This document shows positions 60,636 through 64,000 of a DNA stretch of 64,000 bases, piece by piece. The stretch spans positions 62,001-126,000 of the forward strand of contig NZ_JBCEXH010000002.1 of NCBI RefSeq assembly GCF_038751955.1. Reading direction: 5' to 3'. Made by a program: the position numbers and the translations under genes. Origin of the DNA: Methanocalculus natronophilus (GTDB taxonomy: Archaea > Halobacteriota > Methanomicrobia > Methanomicrobiales > Methanocorpusculaceae). Numbering within the stretch: the first letter of the stretch is position 1; each line of letters begins with the position of its first letter. The notes beneath the pieces were generated by a model that was not told the origin of the DNA, searched no databases, and saw only the letters and a list, made by a program, of their open reading frames with translations.

Positions 60636-60935
60636 AACGTACCTGCAGATGCCTGTATCTGCCGGTAGTATGAATTATGAAATGAAATAGTTTTTTATCA
60701 CAATCGGAGGGATCATCCGTACAAATACCGGATCCGATCAGGCACAGTCACGTGCGGAGCTGGTCCCGGTATGGGAGAATCAGATCCCCCTGTTTGGATA
60801 ATACCCCTCCTTTGTATCCAGGCAGGCCCGGCTCCCCCGGTTTTCACCCCTTATTCAGATCGTTCTCATCCTCCCCCATACAGATCACACGCCTCCACAA
60901 CAGGCTATCCCATATGACGCCCAAAACCCCTTGCA
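60636..60935. other. Intergenic stretch, no gene recognised
   Basis: 300 bases between the broken PAS gene and the reductase gene. The part nearest 60690 is AT-rich (GTTTTTTATCA) and may hold the promoter of the broken gene. I see no coding sequence, RNA or repeat-family copy. Confidence 0.5.
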
Positions 60936-62111
60936 TCAGGAGGCCCGCACGCCCTTCTTCATCAGGTATTCGTGTGCCTCAAGTGCGGCTTTTGCACCTT
61001 CACCCGCAGCAATAATGATCTGTTTTCCCTTAATGGAGGTAACATCTCCTGCAGCAAAGACACCGGGAACGCTGGTATGGCAGTTTGGATCGACAACGAT
61101 CTCACCTGAATCGTTCTTCTCAAGAAGACCATCCAGAAACCCGGTATTTGGAGTTAAACCTATCTCAACAAAGACCCCCTCCACCATGATCCGCTCCTCG
61201 GCTCCGGAGTCCCGGTTTCTGATGGTGATTGAGCGGAGAAACTTATCCCCGCCGATCCGGGCAACCTCATACCCCTGATGAATCGTCACATTCGATAGTT
61301 CGTCCAGCTGGGATGTGAAGACCTCGTCTGCCTTGATTGTGCTCCTCACAACCAGGTGCACCTCGCGTGCGATAGTTGCCATCTCAAGTGCGGTCTGGAC
61401 AGCAGAGTTTCCGCCACCCACGATGGCAACGGACTTGTCGCGGTAGAGCGGGCCGTCACAGGTCGAACAGATGGAGAGCCCCTTGCCAAGAAACGTGCTC
61501 TCCCCTTCAACCCCGAGCATCCGGGGGTGTTTCCCTGATCCGATTATCACCGTATGGGTGGTATACAGAAAACCCGATTCGGTCGAGAGATCAAAGAGGC
61601 CATCGTCCCTCTGAGAGATCCCAATGACCCGATCAAGTTCAAGATTGACACTCTGGGATTTGACCTGCTCCTCGAACTTTGTCATCAGGTCGCTGCCGGT
61701 GATCATCAGGTATCCCATGTAGTTCTCTATCGCCCAGCTCTCATTAGACTGACCTCCGATATTCTCAGAGATAACAAGTGTCCTCATCATCTTCCGGGCT
61801 GCATAGACCGCTGCCGTCAGCCCGGCAGGCCCTGCCCCGATGATGATAAGATCATATGATCCAGCTGCCTGTTCGGCTCCGAAGATCTCATTGAACCGGG
61901 TTGTATCAAACCCGATGATCACGTCACCGTCGATGACCGTCACTGGCACGCCCCGCTGCCCGGAGATCCGGATCATCTCACGTGCCGCCTCAATATTCTC
62001 CTCTTTGCCGACATCAATTGCGGTGAAGCTGATCCCTTTCTTTGAGAGGTAAGCCTTGACCATCGCACAGTACGGACACCGCTCGGTTGTGTAGACGGTG
62101 ATTGTCTCCAT
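60936..62111 (-). CDS. Glutaredoxin-thioredoxin reductase fusion
   Basis: 391 residues. Residues 1-80 are a glutaredoxin/NrdH-like domain with the active site CPYC (Cys12, Cys15) and RGVPVTVIDG (cis-Pro). The rest is a thioredoxin reductase: IIIGAGPAGLTAAVYAARK (FAD), the redox pair CSTC in place of the usual CATC, VAIVGGGNSAVQTALEMA (NAD(P)H) and GVFAAGDVTS (FAD). The fusion lets one chain move electrons from a pyridine or deazaflavin cofactor to a thiol-disulfide carrier; the thioredoxin at 36488 may be a partner. Which cofactor donates electrons cannot be told. Confidence 0.94.
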   Translation of the reverse strand: METITVYTTERCPYCAMVKAYLSKKGISFTAIDVGKEENIEAAREMIRISGQRGVPVTVIDGDVIIGFDTTRFNEIFGAEQAAGSYDLIIIGAGPAGLTAAVYAARKMMRTLVISENIGGQSNESWAIENYMGYLMITGSDLMTKFEEQVKSQSVNLELDRVIGISQRDDGLFDLSTESGFLYTTHTVIIGSGKHPRMLGVEGESTFLGKGLSICSTCDGPLYRDKSVAIVGGGNSAVQTALEMATIAREVHLVVRSTIKADEVFTSQLDELSNVTIHQGYEVARIGGDKFLRSITIRNRDSGAEERIMVEGVFVEIGLTPNTGFLDGLLEKNDSGEIVVDPNCHTSVPGVFAAGDVTSIKGKQIIIAAGEGAKAALEAHEYLMKKGVRAS

Positions 62112-62160
62112 ACCTTCTGGATTGAATTCCCACTACATTATGCTTTGGCTTCCGGGAACC

Positions 62161-63180
62161 TCAGTCATCCGCACCTGATGCCCTGCCGATCTCCTGGACC
62201 GCGATCTGATACCCCCCTATCATGAGAGAGAGGAGGAGCGGGCCAAGGATGAACCCGACAATACCCATCACAGCCATACCTCCAAAGAACCCGATGAAGA
62301 TGATAACAGGGTGGATCTCAACCCTCTTCCCCATGAGAACCGGGCGGAGGTAGATGTCGGTGAAGACACAGAGGACCGGATAGCCGACAAAGATGATCAG
62401 GAGAAGTGCACGGAAATCACCAATCGAGAGTGCATAGACTGCAAGGAATCCCAGGATAAAGACCGGGCCAAGGAATGGAATAAGGGCAAAAAGTCCGCAG
62501 AGAACCGAGTAGAAAAAGATATGCTCAAACCCGAGTATCCAGAAGAAGGGGATCGCAAGGATGAAGGTAAGAATCGCAATAGAGACGTGAACAACATAGA
62601 TCGAGTAGAGCGTATCATACACCCGCTGCCAGATAACCAGGATATTGTCGCGGGAGGCGGCCGGGATCATCCTGTTGACATCCGCTTTGATGCCCGGGCC
62701 TGAATAGATAAGGATGGAGAGCGAGAGGATAAAGAGGAGGAGCTGGACTGCCGCTCCCGGGATCATCGAGAGATACACATAGATTGCATCCTGAATGGAG
62801 AGGAGGAGGTTATTTATCATATCATCCAGACCGAGGGTGTCTATCTCAACGGGGAGTTCGGCCATCAGGCTCGGCTGCAGACCTTCAAGAATACTTGAAA
62901 TAATGCCAATCAGGTAATCCATATTATCATATAATACAGAAAATGTGAACACAACAGCAGAAAAGCCGAGCAGCACGACACCACTGGTAAGGAAAAAAGC
63001 CGACAGTGCAGGCGTGATCCGCCTGGAGAGATATTCCTGAGCGGGGATGAGGACAACGGCAAGCGAGAGTGCAAAAACAACAACCTTAACAAGCGGGAAG
63101 AACGCCAGAAACGTAATCAGCGCTATAAGGGCAACAACAAAGAGAGAGACGCGATCAATAGATCCCCACTGAAACCCCAT
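62161..63180 (-). CDS. AI-2E family (PerM-like) membrane protein
   Basis: 339 residues with about eight helices. The pattern ALITFLAFFPLVKVVVFALSLAVVLIPAQEYLSRR, GFEHIFFYSVLCGLFALIPFLGPVFI and HPVIIFIGFFGGMAVMGIVGFILGPLL is typical of the family (GxxALIPFLGP, FxGFxGxxxxGxxGxxxGP). Some members export the signal AI-2, others sodium/proton antiport; the function in archaea is open. Transcribed alone, its promoter is at about 63190-63215 (ATAAAA on the minus strand). Confidence 0.92.
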   Translation of the reverse strand: MGFQWGSIDRVSLFVVALIALITFLAFFPLVKVVVFALSLAVVLIPAQEYLSRRITPALSAFFLTSGVVLLGFSAVVFTFSVLYDNMDYLIGIISSILEGLQPSLMAELPVEIDTLGLDDMINNLLLSIQDAIYVYLSMIPGAAVQLLLFILSLSILIYSGPGIKADVNRMIPAASRDNILVIWQRVYDTLYSIYVVHVSIAILTFILAIPFFWILGFEHIFFYSVLCGLFALIPFLGPVFILGFLAVYALSIGDFRALLLIIFVGYPVLCVFTDIYLRPVLMGKRVEIHPVIIFIGFFGGMAVMGIVGFILGPLLLSLMIGGYQIAVQEIGRASGADD

Positions 63181-63266
63181 TGTTATGCATAGTACCGGGA
63201 ATTTATAAAAAGGCTTTGTATTCCAGCCACGCTGGACGTGGAAAAAGAGAGGGGTTGGTGTGTACG

Positions 63267-63767
63267 CTATTCAACCGGCAGGAAGCTTATCCCCGGAACC
63301 CCGCAGATCGGACATTTCTCCGGAACCGTGCCAAGTGCAACATTTCCACAGACCGGGCAGAGCCTGACATCGCCTGCAGGAAGATCGCTTCCTTTTGAGA
63401 CAGCGTCAACCGCCTCTTTGTAGAGGCCGGCATGCACCTCTTCTGCCTTCATCGCATGGGTGAAGGTGATCTCTGCATCTTTTCTTCCTTCTTCCTGCGC
63501 ACGCCTGATAAATTCAGGGTACATCTCCATGAACTCGTGGGTCTCACCCTCGATTCCGCCTTTGAGGTTCTCCTCGGTTGTACGGATCAGTCCTGCAACC
63601 CTGAGGAGCCTGCGGGCATGAATCTCTTCAGCCAGCGAAGCGGCACGGAAGAGCCGGGCGACCTGTGCATACCCCTCTTCCTTTGCTTTCTCAGCAAATA
63701 TCGCATATTTTCTGTTTGCCTGCGACTCGCCTGCAAAGGCTTCCATGATATCCTGTTCTGTTGCCAT
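63267..63767 (-). CDS. Rubrerythrin
   Basis: 166 residues. The ferritin-like domain has FAGESQANRKYAIFAEKAKEEG, FRAASLAEEIHARR, and the second pair FTHAMKAEEVHAGLY, giving the E-x-x-H diiron ligands; the C-terminal rubredoxin domain has CPVCGN and CPICGVPG. It reduces hydrogen peroxide in anaerobes. An upstream spacer separates it from radC on the other strand. Confidence 0.96.
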   Translation of the reverse strand: MATEQDIMEAFAGESQANRKYAIFAEKAKEEGYAQVARLFRAASLAEEIHARRLLRVAGLIRTTEENLKGGIEGETHEFMEMYPEFIRRAQEEGRKDAEITFTHAMKAEEVHAGLYKEAVDAVSKGSDLPAGDVRLCPVCGNVALGTVPEKCPICGVPGISFLPVE

Positions 63768-63857
63768 ACCTCTTCAATAGCCCCGGATGGTAAAAAATGT
63801 TTTGGAGATTCCGAACGACATCCTTAATCCCGGATACAAAGATACAGATATCTCACT

Positions 63858-64000
63858 ATGAACATGCAGCCGGTTGCACGCCTGATACGCGAGACGCCTG
63901 TGATCGACAGGCCGCGGGAGCGGATAAAAGCACGTGGTGCAGAAACGCTCTCCAATAACGAGCTCATCGCCGCGATCATCGGCAGAGGTGTGCGTGGCCG
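63858..64000 (+). CDS. radC: RadC/JAB-domain protein, 3' cut by window end
   Basis: The 47 visible residues (MNMQPVARLIRETPVIDRP ... RGAETLSNNELIAAIIGRGVRG) match the N-terminal helix-hairpin-helix part of RadC: RPRERIKARGAETLSNNELIAAII. The JAB metalloprotease-like part lies beyond the window. Despite the name, a role in DNA repair is not established for the family. Divergent from rubrerythrin. Confidence 0.85.
   Translation, partial: MNMQPVARLIRETPVIDRPRERIKARGAETLSNNELIAAIIGRGVRG

Overview
The window looks like chromosomal DNA of a methanogenic archaeon of the order Methanomicrobiales (genus not determined). Evidence: a methanogen-type thiol:fumarate reductase pair (tfrA, tfrB), an archaeal initiator tRNA with a TATATAAA box upstream, an LSm-L37e-purF run, archaeal SepF, a PUA/pre-PUA RNA-binding protein, a DUF234 ATPase, and a very large set of PAS-rich signalling proteins with archaeal winged-helix or receiver modules.

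Layout. 1-14.6 kb is signalling: the 3' part of a poly-HAMP chemoreceptor, cheW, a membrane histidine kinase, a 1657-residue receiver/PAS/PocR kinase, a CarH-like cobalamin-binding protein overlapping another kinase, and a tandemly duplicated CheR-like methyltransferase plus metallo-beta-lactamase pair. 14.6-22.1 kb is an accessory island: remnants of two transposases around a 59-base copy of a nearby gene, a three-gene operon ending in a PemK/MazF toxin, an AlbA_2 ATPase and the 3' remnant of a second one, and two ~580-base direct repeats. 22.1-35.4 kb returns to signalling and housekeeping: HTH-PAS regulator, surface protein plus RND exporter, FKBP plus DNA methyltransferase, HTH-kinase plus receiver, a membrane kinase and an Lhr-like helicase.

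35.5-36.5 kb holds a RelE-type toxin-antitoxin pair flanked by two more copies of the repeat family. 36.5-49.1 kb is core metabolism and information processing: thioredoxin, initiator tRNA, purF, L37e, LSm, PUA protein, sepF, ZPR1-like protein, GntP permease, Rsm22-like methyltransferase, purM, aspartate kinase, tfrA and tfrB. A fifth repeat copy and a DUF234 ATPase follow. 51.1-54.8 kb is a compact RsbR-RsbS-RsbT-phosphatase (stressosome-type) operon with two extra genes. It is followed by two PAS proteins whose C-terminal HisKA-like helices lack both the phosphoacceptor histidine and an ATPase domain; one is interrupted by an in-frame TAA. The window ends with a glutaredoxin-thioredoxin reductase fusion, an AI-2E family membrane protein, rubrerythrin and the start of radC.

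The two most interesting points are: (1) a five-copy, same-orientation dispersed repeat family with conserved and partly covarying stem-loops, sitting beside toxin-antitoxin and other accessory genes; (2) the stressosome module in an archaeon, which has no sigma factor to regulate, linked to phosphoacceptor-less PAS/HisKA-like proteins.
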